From Viscum album (lineage: Eukaryota > Streptophyta > Magnoliopsida > Santalales > Viscaceae), in the NCBI GenBank assembly GCA_963277665.1, contig OY728158.1:598014818-598078817 (forward strand): 64,000 bases of DNA. The letters run 5' to 3'. Position numbers and translations under genes: made by a program. Below, piece by piece: positions 38,330 to 51,267 of this stretch. The notes below the pieces were generated by a model. That model searched no databases. It was not told where the DNA came from and saw only the letters and a program-made list of their open reading frames with translations. The stretch's first letter is position 1, and every line of letters starts with the position of its first letter.

Positions 38330-41316
38330 TTTAACACCCCATGATTTTGAAAATGAATTTAATATTGAATGCATGAAACACTGAGTCTTTAAAAAACACC
38401 ACATTGTTATATCCTAGCCAATAAACATATTTATTCCACCTCTATGATTTGAATTTTAAAAAAACTGACATACACGGTTTCATTCAGTAAGATATTTAGA
38501 GTCTGATAAGAAAAACATAATTTTTGGTGAATAGTAACATACCCTTATGTATAGTAACATGAATAGAAATATGACCCTTATGAGTAGTAAATAAATTATT
38601 TTTCTATTTTCTTAAGGTCGTAACATAATGATACATTGACTAATTTTTCAAGGTGATATAAAATGAAAAATGGATTTAAAATAGTTATTTTAAAAATAAT
38701 TTATGATTTTATTTTAATATTAAATTATTAATATTTAAAATATTATTTTCAAAAAATTTATTTCATTTTTTAATTCTCCACGTCGAAAAATTGTTAGGTT
38801 GAATTTTTGGGATTTTTTCGAAATACTTGAATTTTTATGAATTGTAAATTATAGTAATTTACCGTATATATACATTATCAGATAAATTCACTATTACTAT
38901 CATCAGGGATGATATAAGAACATTTGGTTCAAAATCATATGCACATATTACTATTCTTGGTCACAAGAATCCATACTATTGGTTGTCTTTGAAAAAATAA
39001 TAAAATAATGAGTAAACTAATGGGAAAACACTCCTCTCCTCCACTATAAAACACCCCACTCACTCCCTCTTCTCTTCACTCCTATAATCCTTTAAACTTT
39101 TAAATGTTATACCCAAATAACCTTCCCTGGTCACTCCCCACGTCCACAACAACTTGGTCTTTCTAAAATACAAAGACCCCTTCCCTTTAAGAGATTCTCA
39201 AAGAGGTGGATTAAAGAGGTAAATTCACATTTTATTTCTTTCAATTTCATTTCAAGTTCCATTCTATTGTTATCCTCTCCTCCACTACTCATTCCAAATG
39301 ACCAGGATAACTCTATTATCATCAATATAATGGAATTATATCATGTTAATGGAAGAAACATCATTAATATTCTTACAATTTCTCTTTTATATTATAAATG
39401 AAATCTTTGTTCGTGAGGTGCCAATTTACATCCTTCTTGGATGACAAAGTATTTTTCATTATTTTTACCTGCTATATTGGTAATGAAACCATTTTTATGG
39501 TTGAAACAGGATATAATATTTTTATAATAACCTATTTAATATTCATGAACTAGTATATTTACATAATATTAAATCATATGACCAAACTAGTTCCAAATAA
39601 TCGAAATTCCGCTAAAATAATATAAGTGATTGTCATTAAAATTTTATCTAAAGAATCATCGTCATTCTGTGTAATAAAATGATAAAAATGGCCATTAAAA
39701 CATATTAATTTTAATAAATATTATGTAAATTCAATTATTTATATTTACATCCATTCCCCCATGAACTCCATTACTTAAAAACAAGTGAACTGATTATGAA
39801 TGTCAAAAAAACGAACACTCTCGAATAATAGAATTTAATATCTTAACTTATCAATAAATGGAATAAATGAACTAAAAAATTGTGATAAACTAAATAAATG
39901 TATAATACTTTATTAATTAATTTATTAATGTGTCTAATTTCATAATCGAGTACCATAAGGTCAAGAGCGGATCATTCGGACTTAAGGTAAGGCTTTTCTA
40001 CCCGAACATCCATTTTCATTCTGGTTACCATTATTATCTACTAACTTAAATTAAACTAATATTTATTCATATTTAATCCTCATATATTCAGTGATAATGT
40101 TCTATATATGTGTACAATCCATAATCCTACTTTCATTTATTGGGAGTTATATGTTTTAAAGGGATCTTTCATAAATTCTTCCCAAAATACATGCTCGATT
40201 CAATGGAATTTCTCATATTCTATCCTATTTTCAAGGGAAATATATAATCTATTTTTGGAAACCATTATATTTATAAAATATCTAATTTTATTATTAAAAT
40301 ACTCTCATACTTAAATTTTGGATTTATACAATGTTTTTTCTAAAAGAATTATGCTTTTCAAAGTAAAAGAGTATTTATCTCAATATTTACTCGATGATTT
40401 TATAAGAGAATCTTCATCTATTTCAATGATCTTGTTGATTATTATGTATTAATGGGATTAATATTTTATGATATCATCTAACATATTTATTTGAGTGGTT
40501 TGTGATTATTATTATTATGGATGTGCTCTCTTAAAACTATTCACCAATTTACTCTGAATGGTCAGTGTTTATGCTAAATGTTTGGGGAAAGTTATATGCA
40601 TTTTATATATTAGTTTTAATATGAATAAATATGTTGTTTGTTTTTATCCCCATTCATATGAGTAATTCATTGGATATATTAAATGTTGGGTGGTGCCCGA
40701 TATATCCCCTTGGTGCATCAGTTGGTCTCAAGATACAAATTATGGTCTTGGCACAAGGCCTTGACAAAATAGATATTTATGGTCTTGGAACGAGTCCTTG
40801 AAAGCATGGTTATGATGTCCCACATTATTAATTCCCAAATTATGAAAATACTATTTATGATTCATGTGGTTATTAGACTAGTATAATACCCATGATTATG
40901 TTTTATTATGGAATTATTTATTTATCTCTTATTCATTACATAATGTGTTCAAGTGTATTGTTAAAGACGTGTGTTTTTAGTTATTTAACATTATTAATGT
41001 CTGTGTTTATGATATATTCTTTTTTATTTATTTCCATTACTGATCGTTTGAGCTCACCCCTTTCTTATGTCTCATTTTCTCAGAAAATGAATATTTTTAT
41101 TATGAAGGACATGCAGGAATATCATTGGAGTTATGGTTTTTGTAAAATAAATTTCTATGTATTATTTATTTTCAAGTAATAAGTTTGAAATAATTTATTT
41201 ATCTTATTTCCAATTCTAATAAACTACTCAATACTTTGGGATTCATATTCCTTGTTTATATTTTAATGTAATAAAATAAGGCATAGGCTCTTGCCAACTA
41301 GGGTCAAGTCCAAAAA
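38330..41316 (+). repeat. Element 4, 3' LTR
   Basis: It aligns over its full length with 30327-33314. Its first dinucleotide is TT where the 5' LTR has TG. It ends GGGTCAAGTCC followed by five A, against GGGTCGGGTCC followed by TTACT in the 5' copy. The open frames at 40108-40314 and 40892-41179 are chance, since the matching parts of the 5' LTR are interrupted. Confidence 0.88.
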
Positions 41317-41321
41317 ATAAT

Positions 41322-43726
41322 GGTTTTATGAATTTTATTAACATGTAAAATATCCATATTAATATTTATAGTATCATAAATTATCATTTTATAATATCTT
41401 ATTACTCTTTTCTTAAAAATCATTCATTATTTTCATTTTTTCAGATAATAATTGCCTTGTTCATTGAGTTTGTTTTGACTTTTTATTTCTGTTTCCTCTT
41501 AAGTAGATAATGATTTCATCATATCTATAATTTACACCAAGATTTAAACATCATATAAATATATATATATTATATATGTTTTTATATTAGTCCATAAAAT
41601 TTGGTGGTAGGAAATGAAATACACCATTCATGGAGGCGGCAGGTCATACGTATGCATGAATTTTGTTTCCATTTTTTCATATTGAAATAAATAAAAGTAA
41701 ATGATATACATATATATAGTCACACAAGTAAAATTTTTATTTCATATATATCACATATTTTTATTAATTTCATCCTTAATATATTCCTCGTAAAGCGTGA
41801 AATTATCGCATCACTTCATGAGACAGTAGTTTTCCGTACACACGACCGACGTTGTCGTATTTCCAAAAAATGAAAATCATGAAGTTATGTGTGATATATT
41901 AATTCAAGAATCATAAAGAAAAAAATCATAAATATCATATATAAATATTATTTTCATCATTATTCTTAACCTTCAATGGAGTTAATGGAAAACGAACGAC
42001 ATTGGTTCGTGTAGCGGTAGTCATCTGTGCACAATAACCATGAATTTGTAACCCATATTATAGAGGTTTGTGTGGTGGATGGTCATAAAATTGAAATAAA
42101 AATAACTATGTATATTTATGATATTTATTATATTATATAATCCTGATATAATTAGAACTATAGTAGGTGGATAAGGGAATTAAATAAAAACAGTTTTACA
42201 AAAAACATTACATCCTCTTTGGGTATCTTCTTTAGGTTTGAACTAATTCCTTAATAATATAGATTTATGAAAAATATAAATATTATATGATTAGGTTATG
42301 TAATATTATATGTGAGTTTAGTGGGTTTTGGCTGAACAAACGATGTTTAGAGGTGCGAAGAGAGGTAGAGAATGTGAGGCCTTTTATAAGTGGGGTGAGT
42401 GGGGAACATGTAGATTTTTGAAAGATGGAATTACACCCACATGTTTTAGATTTTAAGTGGGCCCAATTATGACCCAAAATAGATCCTATAATTTATAAGG
42501 TATAAATAAGGATATATAATTGGTTTTGTAAAATTTTATAGGTCATTTGGAATCTTAATTTTAAATATTAATCCCTCAGTCAACTTCGTTTATCCTTAAT
42601 CGTTTTAAATATTTTTAATTTTCTTCACTAATCACATTAGTAAAAAAATAATTTGGAATTATTAGACATTATATGTTATTATTATTCCTAATATGTAATA
42701 TCATTTTCCAAATTCATTTCACATAGGTGGTAAAAATTAATTTATAATTAATTTCACAGACGCGATGAAAAAGTGTGGTTTTAAAGAGAAAATATACCAA
42801 TGTTTACTATGTTTTTATATATAAATTAATTATAGAAATTACTAAAATTACCTAAATATTATTTATATATGTATAATTTAAATATTTTTACTTTAAAACC
42901 ATTTCAAAATTTAATTTAAAATCGTCAATTATTTTGATGAAAAGTCGGTTTTCAATTAAAATTCATTATTTTCACAATTCATCAAAAAATAAAAAATCTC
43001 AAGAAAATTTAAAATCCCACCCTAAGATAATGTTGACAATAAAAATTCAACAATTAGGATTATTTTTTATATTAAATTTATAAAAGTATCAATATTTAGT
43101 TTAATAAATTCCACATTAAAAGGTAGAAAAACTACCTATAGAAAAATACATCTTTTTATGAGTAAAATTAGAATTATTCATCACTTATGACAATAAAATA
43201 TATTAGATAAATGTAAAAAAATGTTGATTATGTCAAATAAAAATTATCATTAATATTATCCACTAATATTAATTAATTTAATTTTTTAAGATAAAAACCC
43301 TTTGGCACATAGAAATAGTTTTTTATAAAAAACATTCCTATATATTCATTTGATTTGTATATATTTTTATAATTAATTGGTGACCAATTAACTAAAACAT
43401 ATATTATCATAAGTTATTTAATCATATTTATAATTCCAATTTAAGATCAAGTATATAATTTCCATTGTAAATAAAAATATTAATTGTATATAGTTGTTCA
43501 GTAAAACCATGTCTTGCGTGTAACATAAGATTTCAAAAGAAGTTGTTGTATATAATGAAATATAAACTTAGTGTTTTGGGAATTTAATGGAATATATTTT
43601 TCTATTTATAATATTAAATATATTCTAGGGTATAGGGATGTTATATCCCCTTCTATTTTATTTATGTTTCCTGTCGCATATGCTATTAAAAAAAATTTTA
43701 ATCATTTAGAATTTCACGGTATTACA
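41322..43726 (+). repeat. Element 3, right LTR (copy C), second part
   Basis: Continues the LTR after element 4, collinear with 22541-25814 of copy B except the CACTA element, and with 1130-3571 of copy A. The three modules have cores near 41638, 41825 and 42016. It ends with GGTATTACA at 43726. Confidence 0.7.
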
Positions 43727-44470
43727 AATGGTGACACCATGATTTTATCTCTCTGTTTGTGGACTTAGAAATATATTTTATAAATTTAGTGAGAAAATAT
43801 TTAAAGGAATGTTAATTATTTCCCTATAAAATTGTTTTATGAATTTTATATATAAAAAATTACTACTTGAAACTATTTTTGTGAAATGTTTTACAAAAAA
43901 CATTTACTAGTAGCATGAGTTGGGAATTCACTGGGGAAATCCTACTGAATTTAGACACACACCTTGTTTTAAAAATATTTTCAAAATTAAAAAATAATCT
44001 CTCAGGAAATTGTAAAATACATTTTATCTCATTTCTTTAGTGATGCTTCTTGATATTGTAGGTTTCGCATGTGGAGTCATAGATTATATCAGGTTGAGTG
44101 TCGTTAGCAGATTGTATCTTGTGAGTTTGTGTTGTAATAGTTTGTTTTGCATTATTATGTCTTCTTGTTTCATATTTTACTCTAATATAGTTTTTTAATT
44201 TGGTTATACTTTTCATTTTATTTTTTTCTATTGCATAATATAGAGGTTTTCTTATTTTTTTGTTTATAGAGATGGATATTTTATCTTTCAAAGTGAAAAT
44301 CATCCCCCAATCATTCATGAGGCCTTAGGAATTTATTCATAGCCTTTGGTGTCTTGGTTATGTCACATAAGTCCTAGTATCTACCTAATCACTCCTCAAG
44401 ACAATTAAGAGTGGTGAGATGTAACAAACTGTATTAGTCTTGTCTAGTTCGTCATTGAGTTTTGGGACAA
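43727..44470 (+). repeat. Element 2, 5' LTR, second part
   Basis: It continues the LTR left at 18532. It aligns with 50540-51267 and with 54505-55250. Anchors are GTGAGTTGGGA-like words near 43915, TTCATGAGGCC near 44312 and CACTCCTCAA near 44389. The minus-strand open frame 44037-44318 is antisense chance. Confidence 0.7.
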
Positions 44471-44471
44471 A

Positions 44472-44485
44472 TGGTATCACCATTG
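44472..44485 (+). promoter_or_regulatory. Element 2 primer binding site
   Basis: TGGTATCACCATTG follows the LTR; its first eight bases match the initiator tRNA-Met primer site. Element 5 has TGGTTTCACTATTG at the same place (55254). Confidence 0.6.
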
Positions 44486-45003
44486 TTCAGATCGTAACAT
44501 AAAAAAATATGTTAGTTTTGTTTTCTCCTAGAGTTGGAAATTATATTAGTATGTCTCTTATGATGGTAGTAAGGAGAGTGGTTTTTGAAATGTCAAATAT
44601 ATACAATAAAATGGGATTGGTAGCATCTTTATATTGAACTTTATGTTACCAAGTAATTTGGGTACAAGAGATTTTTTAGATACTTTTATGTGAGTTATCA
44701 CCTCATCATCGTGGGTTTAGCCTATGAGAGTTTAATGACATTCATTGATAGTAATAATTTCCAATAGAACTATATTTTTCAATTTGAATAAAATATTTTA
44801 CTAAATTGATAAAAATTGTGATTTTTTAAAATGACAATATGGTTGTTTTAAAAATCATGGTGCTAGTATTTTCTAATGTGGTTATAATGTTGATGAAAAA
44901 TTAATTGTGTAAATCTAGTTTATAATTTGTGATAATGTGGTAGAATAAAATTCATAAGACTTCGTATTCTAATGAATGATAGTAAATATAGTGTTTTCCC
45001 ATT
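44486..45003 (+). other. Element 2 untranslated leader
   Basis: Sequence between primer site and gag, collinear with 55268-55780 of element 5. No coding or structural feature is seen. Confidence 0.5.
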
Positions 45004-46195
45004 ATAGTTAATGGAACCAAGTAGGTATCATAGAAACCAACTGTAAGAGGATACTGAAAATTTGGCTACACCCGAGCCACTTGTGAACCAACTTATGGTT
45101 CAAATCATTGTTGAAACATTACAGGTAGTGGATAAGGGTAATATAAATAATGAATCTTGGAATTTGGACCATTCAATTTATATCCAAAAGTATAATCCAC
45201 CCATGTTTTTTGGAGATTCCATGTAGTAAAAAGCGAAAGTATGGTTGAATTGGAATTGAACCACCAATTTCCATTAGACTCCAGTAGAATTAAAAGTGAT
45301 GTCGGAAAAGAATATAGTAAAGGATTTAGAATTCAATGGTGGGAATTAAAAGTTCATTTTAAATTGGATCAATTCATGAAATGAGATTATTTTAAATAAT
45401 TGTTTCATAAAAAATTTGATCCTCACACATTTCATATTTCTAGAACAATAGACTTTTTTGGAGTAATTAAATATATCAATAAAAAATATTACAGGTAAAT
45501 TTATGAATTTAGACCATGTTTCTCCATAATTTTCAATAAGTTATTTCTTGAAGGCCTAAATTTTTTAGTCTGTATTATGATAGAATATTCTCTCAAATAC
45601 TGATGTTGTTTATATAAAATATTATAAATATATGATCAATATAGAGACTGTAGTAGAAAGTGTTGTATTGGGAATTATGGTTACAAAGGGAATGATTATT
45701 TTTATGGGAATGGTTTTGAAATATAATTCTACGAATAAGAGGATGATGGACACCTATATTCAGAGAGGTGGGACACCGCAATATCAAACAATCGGATTAG
45801 AAAATATTCCCTCTCGCCCCAAAAGTAAGATGGGATTTTTCAGTGTGGTTAACTAGATTACATCAATTGAGATATTTTTGAAAAACCTAGATTATGTCAC
45901 AATTTCAATAATATGGGACATCCTCATCACTATTGTTGTAGTTCTCTAAGGTAATGTTCTAGAGACGCATCTCATTTTTCTTAGGCATCTTATTCTTTGA
46001 TGGGATGAGTGCAGTAGAATAACTATCATAATCAAAATAAAGAGAGCCAAGGTGATTCTATAACTACCATGACACATCAACTTGGGATATAACACCATTT
46101 TAACAAAGATAAATTTATAACGAGTAAGAAATTGTATAGAGATAAGAAAATTATCATGGTTGATCAATCTACACCCATAATAATGATACATATAA
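45004..46195 (+). pseudogene. Element 2 gag remnant
   Basis: An ATG near 45010 opens MEPSRY, and the reading is broken after about ten codons. KYNPPMFFGDSM near 45190, then two stops, then KAKVWLNW, match the gypsy Gag block where PPVFxGxxDPxxAExWL is conserved. Element 5 has the related NPKYFGG near 55972. The open frame 45632-45856 lies where the linker before the CCHC knuckle would be and has no motif of its own. The knuckle itself was not found. Gag is the particle protein. Confidence 0.65.
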
Positions 46196-46199
46196 TTCT

Positions 46200-46480
46200 T
46201 TAGAATTATACCCTTATGAAATCATTGTTTGATATGGGATCATTACTCCCATTTATTGCTACATATATTATTTATAATATGGGTTTACATGTTGAGATTA
46301 TTCCTTTTATTTTTGAATCTTCATATTATTATAGGCTAAATTGAGTGGCATGTGTTTATGTGTAATGTTTGTTCAATAAATATCTATGGGGAATGATTTA
46401 TTTAGTATTTATTTTTTCTTGATATGGAATTCTCTTACATGGTTTTTTATATGGATTGGTTAACATCATTCAAATAACAT
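46200..46480 (+). pseudogene. Element 2 protease remnant
   Basis: Near 46222 the plus strand reads SLFDMGSLLPFIATY, matching the retropepsin active site ALFDSGATHSFIS: the aspartate and glycine are kept, the serine is methionine. The IIYNMGLHVE that follows fits the usual A-x-x-LGL block. Near 46445 a decayed GFLYGL stands for the GMDWL block. Stops follow. Confidence 0.7.
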
Positions 46481-46689
46481 ATAAACTATTATGCTTGAAA
46501 CATTAGTTTCATTCTTTGTATGTCATCAATCATCTCTTTTGAGAAGATTGGGGTATAAAGGTGAGTAAATTACTACTTGTGGAAATAGTGGTAGGAATCA
46601 TCTCTTATAAGATGGAAATTATTACCTTTAATTCTATAGATAGTATTGGGAATAGATATTTTTGAACAATTATTGATCAGTCATGATGT

Positions 46690-47515
46690 TTTCCCAAAAC
46701 AAATCTAGGATTCCACCCCCCAAAAAATGTAGTTTATGATATATCTCGTTCCTTTCAGCAATATGATTTCACTTCCATCTAATCAGAAAAAACCAATATA
46801 ATTATGTGAATTGAGAATTCCATTTTTAGTTGGAAATAAGAGGGTTAATTAAACCAATAATTTCTTCATGGGAACCACCAATTCTATATGTGAATAAGGA
46901 TAATAAAACTCTTAGAATTTTTGTAGATTATAATAAGTTAAAATAAGTTATGATAAAGAATTGGTATTATCTTTTTCACATTGATGATCTATTTGATTAA
47001 TTGAGGGGTGCCTAGTGCTTCTCTAAAATCGATGTACCTTTGGTATATCACCAATTGTGAGTTTGGAAGGAGAATATTCTATATATTTCTTTGTAAGTAG
47101 ATATATCCATTATGAGTATGTGGTTATAACTTATGGTCTTATGAATTCACCATATGTCTTAAACTAATTGATGAATATAATATTTTGGAGGTATCTATAT
47201 TCCTTTATGGGGGGATTTCTTAATGATATACTAGTGTATTTTAGGATAAAAGTTGATCATAGATAGAAATTGGTTGTAGCGTTGAGTATCTTGTGGGAAC
47301 ATCATTTGTATTCCAATTTGTCAAAGTGTGATTTTTGGATACAAAAGGTAAGTTACCTTGGCAAGGTCATTTTTCAAAAACTAATTTCTATAGATCCTAA
47401 AAATATAGAAGATATTATCTCATTGAAACCACAAAATAATGTCTTTGAGATATTTAGTTTTTTTGGATTAGTAGGATACTACAAACTTTTTTTGTGTGAC
47501 TATTGATGCTTGGAA
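46690..47515 (+). pseudogene. Element 2 reverse transcriptase
   Basis: Blocks in order: IKPIISSWEPPILYVNKDN near 46850, then LRIFVDYNKLK, then IKNWYYLFHIDDLFD near 46952, FSKIDVPLVYHQL near 47021, and FLNDILVYF near 47216, where the active site F-x-DD has become F-L-N-D, losing one catalytic aspartate. The frame 47270-47506 reads HLYSNLSKCDFWIQKVSYLG and continues to FFGLVGYY, the thumb. The DNA is broken by stops and shifts in between. Clearly chromovirus-type gypsy. Confidence 0.82.
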
Positions 47516-47559
47516 TCGCCAATGATTGCAATGATGAGGAAAGGATATCCATTCCAATG

Positions 47560-47980
47560 GAATGAAAAAAAAATCATTAATATATTTAATAACATGGAGT
47601 TATAATTACATCAGCACATATCATTACATTTATAGCGTCTATATAAAGATATTTAGTCTATTGTGATGCATTAGGATCTGGGTCAAGATATGTTCTCATA
47701 TAGGGAGATAATGTTGTTGCCTATGGTTCATGTTCATTACAGTTTGATGAGAATAACTACCCAACACATGAATTAGAAATTTCTATTTTGGTCCATTATT
47801 TAAATACATGGAACCTTTAACTCTTTGGTGAACAATTTATGGTTTTATGGATCATAATATTTTGAAACATGATATCTCACAAATATATTTTAAAAGGAAC
47901 TCTATGGAGGATGAATTGGGTACGAATTCATGTTCTTAATTGCCTAAAGATGATTTGGAACTGTGCAAACTAATTTTCAT
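47560..47980 (+). pseudogene. Element 2 RNase H
   Basis: Near 47655 the plus strand reads VYCDALGSGSRYVLI (consensus VYCDASxxGLGCVLMQ), keeping the catalytic aspartate. GDNVVAYGSCSLQFDENNY and then PTHELEISILVHYLNTW follow without a stop, keeping the catalytic glutamate. After the stop at the end of TWNL, LFGEQFMVLWI stands for the FTDHKSL block with the aspartate lost. Confidence 0.78.
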
Positions 47981-48099
47981 TATAACAGATATGCATCTAG
48001 ATTTCTCAAACCAAATTACTATTTCAATTTTCATTCCAGTTTCATTTTCTCCCAATTTGGTTGGGTCGGGTAGATTAGCTTATACATATGATATGGATT

Positions 48100-48910
48100 G
48101 TGTTACATTGTGGTAAAAATCAATGGTGAGGTGACCATTCAGGGATGGATTCTAAATGGGAATTCAGAGTTTTGGTTTGTAGATGAGATGGTTTTACCTT
48201 CTATATGTTACGAGAAACATCTTAGTGCCAACCACCATTTTAGATGGGTTGTTCTCCTTGGGATTTAGAAAATTTATAAAGTGTTGAAACAAGAGTTTTG
48301 GTTGGACGACATGAAAGTAACTATATTGAAGTACATATTGATATACCTCACCTATCAACATGTAAAGGAAAAAATCGATGGCCAATAGGTATGTTGTAGT
48401 CTTTAATAATTCTCATGTGGGAATGGGAGAAGATATCCTTTTATTTTGTAACAGGTCTACCAAGTATTATTTTGAAACACGATACCATATAGGGGATTGC
48501 AGATCAGATCAAAAATTTATCTCACTTCATCCCGATTCATGAAACTCTTTCAGTGGAAGGAGTTTCCAAAATCTACATTAATGAAATAGTGAAAATGCAT
48601 AGTGTTATATTCTTGACAGTATCAAACAAAGACCCCAATTTTACATCTCATTTTTGGGAATGCATAAAATAATCCCTTGTAACAAAGTTTACTTTTATTA
48701 TAGCTTACCATCTCTAAATAGTTGGATGGTCTGAACAGAAAATAAAAACATTAGAGTAAATTCTTATGAATTTGGTTATATATTTTAGTGCATAATTATA
48801 GGATAATTTACCATTAATGGATGTCTCAAAAAAATTCATTATGCCTTGATATATATGGATCCTTTTGAATCATTATAAATACGACCTTATTGTTTTCTAT
48901 ATTTTTGGAT
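48100..48910 (+). pseudogene. Element 2 integrase
   Basis: Zinc-binding region near 48290: KQEFWLDDMKV (consensus YWWPGMK). Catalytic core: LSHFIPIHETLSVEGVSKIY near 48510, then VSNKDPNFTSHFWE near 48620, where the catalytic aspartate of SDRDP is asparagine. Counting 35 residues on, including two stops, reaches the glutamate of WSEQKIKTLE near 48733. The core is therefore N-35-E and would be inactive. YINEIVKMHSVIF fits the block before. Confidence 0.78.
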
Positions 48911-49029
48911 GGAAATGGGTGAGACATCACTAATTAAACACATATGTGTGCAAGAGACAAAAGAGAAAATTTAATTGATCAAAAATAGAATAGAGAAGTC
49001 TCATTGTCATCATAAATCATATATAGATC

Positions 49030-49450
49030 ATCATTGATGACCATTGTTTTTTATGTGAGTGATGAGTTGTTCTTGATAATCTCTTCAATTCTTGGGCGTC
49101 TTTATTTTTATAAGTAGTGAAATTTATATCCTTGATACTTGGGACCTTTTGAGATACTTGAGAGAGGTTTTGAGGTGGTATATTAGTTTTATTTTCCACC
49201 AAGGTTCATCTATGTGCATAATGTGTTTCATGTATCTCAGTTCAAAAAGTACCATCCTGGTCTTTACCATGTTATACGGTGGTTTTATATTGACCTATAA
49301 ATATGTTCTATTTTGATTCATGTTCTGCTATCAATTATGGATATTCCATATAAGATCATGTATTTTAAAAGCATCATTTTAGTGTGGTTGTTATGGAAAC
49401 ATGGTTGAATTTAGGAAGAAACATGGGATTTTGAAAAGGAAATGGTGGAG
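49030..49450 (+). pseudogene. Element 2 integrase tail and chromodomain remnant
   Basis: Near 49200 a KVH is followed by CVSCIS and a VQKVPSWSLPC stretch that aligns with VHxVFHVSxLRKYxPDPSH. Near 49390, CGCYGNMVEFRKKHGILK fits the chromodomain end VLWRN-x-x-x-EATWE-x-E-x-MR-x-x-YP. The open frames 49092-49316 and 49401-49589 are pieces of this. A purine run GAAAAGGAAATGG (49434-49446) lies between it and the LTR. Confidence 0.55.
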
Positions 49451-49523
49451 TAATTTCCAAATTACATTAAGGAGAACATGTTTATTTAATATTCCAATAA
49501 TAGAAAATCCATTGTTCGTAGTA
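49451..49523 (+). other. Element 2 spacer before the 3' LTR
   Basis: Short stretch between the end of pol and the mapped LTR start. GGAGAACATG at 49471 could be the true polypurine tract and LTR boundary instead; sister LTRs support a start near 49524. Confidence 0.4.
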
Positions 49524-51267
49524 TATAAAACCACTATTTTTAGGCACATGAAACTTTATTCATGTATTTTGAGTCTATATAATTCTTAGGTTAAGTTTTG
49601 CGAGGCTTTGAGGAGTTGTTTCCTATTTTTGAGGATTTTATTGATGTTTATGTTTTTTTCAAGGGTAATAAAAACGTATTGGCATCTCTAGGGAACTATG
49701 AATGAGAAGATAGTGGGAACTGGGTAGGCACACAGTTGGTTGATGGTTTTTTCATACTATGAGAATGTCTAGGATAAATCATCACCTTGAAATAAAAGGA
49801 AATGCACAATTGGCACATGTTTTTTCTAACCATGCAATCAAACCATGTGTGATATGGATATATGATAGCAATTTTACATTTTTTTCACATGGTTTTCTGA
49901 ACCATGTGTCATAACCATGAAGTGTATAGTTGGCCCACCATAAAAATTGGTTCTGATCCAAATTAATCCTTTTGACCCCTATTTTTTCCTTAATCCTCCC
50001 ATAACTCAAATTAATTTTTCACTCTAGAGAATATTGATTATCCCATTATATTTGGGAATAATACTAAGGTGAATCAAACATCTATTGAGTCATAGATTCG
50101 TGATAACATGACTTATGATCAGATCTTGAAATTTTGAGGTGTTGTTCTTTGTTTTCACCTATTATTATGCGGTATGATGCTTTTCAAACAACACCATTTG
50201 ATTTATAATTTTAAGGATTATTTTTCACTCATTGATTTATAGAAATGATTGTGAAATATTTTTTCCATTATTTATGGAAGTATTGTTTTTTTATTGTCTT
50301 CTAAATTTAGGAATCTGATTGGTTTTTGGAAAAAAAGTCATACTTTTAAAATGGTGATTTTTAAAATTATGGTTTCTTTTTATTAATGTAATTTATTTTT
50401 TTAAATACTTCAAAAAGAAATAATTTTTTTGATTTAAATTAATTATCATGAGGTTTGCATAAATAGTTGGGAATGATCTGGATTAGATGGATAATGTTTG
50501 TGAAGTACCACCATCAAATGGGATGGATTATGAACATGATGTTCCACCTTCAATGGTGACATAATGATTGTGTGTGTGTGTGTGGTTTTGTGTGTGGAAA
50601 TGGAAAATAATATTCCAAATCAAGTGAGAAAAAGTTAAAATTAATTTTCAGTCTCTCCTTGTAAAACTAGTTCATGGATTTTATATAAACTATTTTCACT
50701 GTTTAAAATTATTTTTAAAAAATATGCTAATAGGATTTGTCCTAGTGGAATAATTTGGGAAGTCCTTGGGGAAATCCATATAATTTTAGATTCACCCATT
50801 CATTTAAAACTATTTTTTATTTAAATATATCATATATCTGAACATATGTAAAGGAAAGGTATCTCAGTTATTTAGTTATTCTTCTCGGTACCTTGGAATT
50901 AGCATGTGGACATAGAAACTGCAGTTAGTTGGGTGTTTCAAGTTGACTAAATCTTGTTAGTTTGAGTTTTGTTGTTTTGGTTTTCATTTAATATGACAAC
51001 TAGTTTAATCTTTTACTCTTATATGGTTTGTTGGTTTGGTTATACTTTTTGTTGTATTTTGTTTTGCAAAATCATATTGAGTTTTTTTATAGGTTTTGTT
51101 TATGTAGTTAGGTTTTTTATCTTTCAAAAGGTAAAATCATATCACAATCATCCATGAGGTCCTTCATATTTATTTACATCATTTGGGGTCTTGGTAATGT
51201 AATATAAGTCTTATTAGATTCTATATCAGTTCTCAATCCAATAATGAGGGGTATGATGTTAAAAATA
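49524..51267 (+). repeat. Element 2, 3' LTR
   Basis: Aligned base by base at its start with the first 38 bases of the element 5 LTR (51268 onward), and further on with 17496-18532 plus 43727-44440. It contains GGGAACTGGGTAGGCACA near 49718, and several CATGGTTT/AACCATG words between 49815 and 49920. Compared with the 5' LTR it lacks roughly the last 30-45 bases, because element 5 starts at 51268. A TG run lies at 50571-50590. Confidence 0.72.

Larger units (their letters stand above)
30327..41316 (+). mobile_element. Element 4: complete Ty3/gypsy chromovirus-type retrotransposon
   Basis: A pair of ~3-kb LTRs (30327-33314 and 38330-41316) flanks a full set of gypsy domains in the order gag, protease, RT, RNase H, integrase, chromodomain. 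A tRNA-iMet-like primer site follows the 5' LTR and a purine run precedes the 3' LTR. A perfect 5-bp duplication ATAAT (30322-30326 and 41317-41321) marks the insertion. The target lies within LTR copy C of element 3; copy B has the uninterrupted site near 22536. The gag-pol frame is broken at many places, so the element is dead, but catalytic residues of RT and integrase survive better than in elements 1 and 2. Confidence 0.9.
18533..43726 (+). mobile_element. Element 3: LARD-like retrotransposon with giant LTRs and non-coding interior
   Basis: Two long direct repeats, 18533-25814 (copy B) and 28199-43726 (copy C, itself interrupted), flank a 2.4-kb centre. Both repeats begin TGTAT(T/A)(G/A)AACC and end with a GTGTCACA/GTATTACA-type sequence, as LTRs do. 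They share blocks throughout: AAGATGCAA near 18592 and 28258, TTCATGG plus GGGGAAAG near 18760 and 28424, and many later ones. The centre shows no gag or pol. Without nested insertions the LTRs would be about 4.5 kb. This matches the described class of large retrotransposon derivatives (LARDs), which depend on proteins of other elements. Which autonomous partner it used is unknown. Confidence 0.7.
17496..51267 (+). mobile_element. Element 2: Ty3/gypsy chromovirus-type retrotransposon, split by element 3
   Basis: Its parts are: 5' LTR 17496-18532 continuing at 43727-44470, primer site at 44472, gag from about 45004, protease near 46230, RT 46700-47510, RNase H 47560-47980, integrase 48100-48900, chromodomain region to about 49450, and 3' LTR 49524-51267. 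The interruption is shown by homology: the LTR reads up to the words around CCACCATCATTGG at 18520, and the next matching sequence is at 43727. In elements 2 (3' LTR) and 5 the same words are contiguous (50523-50560 and 54490-54530). Removing 18533-43731 restores a ~1.75-kb LTR. The protease, RT and integrase motifs have lost catalytic residues. Confidence 0.8.
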
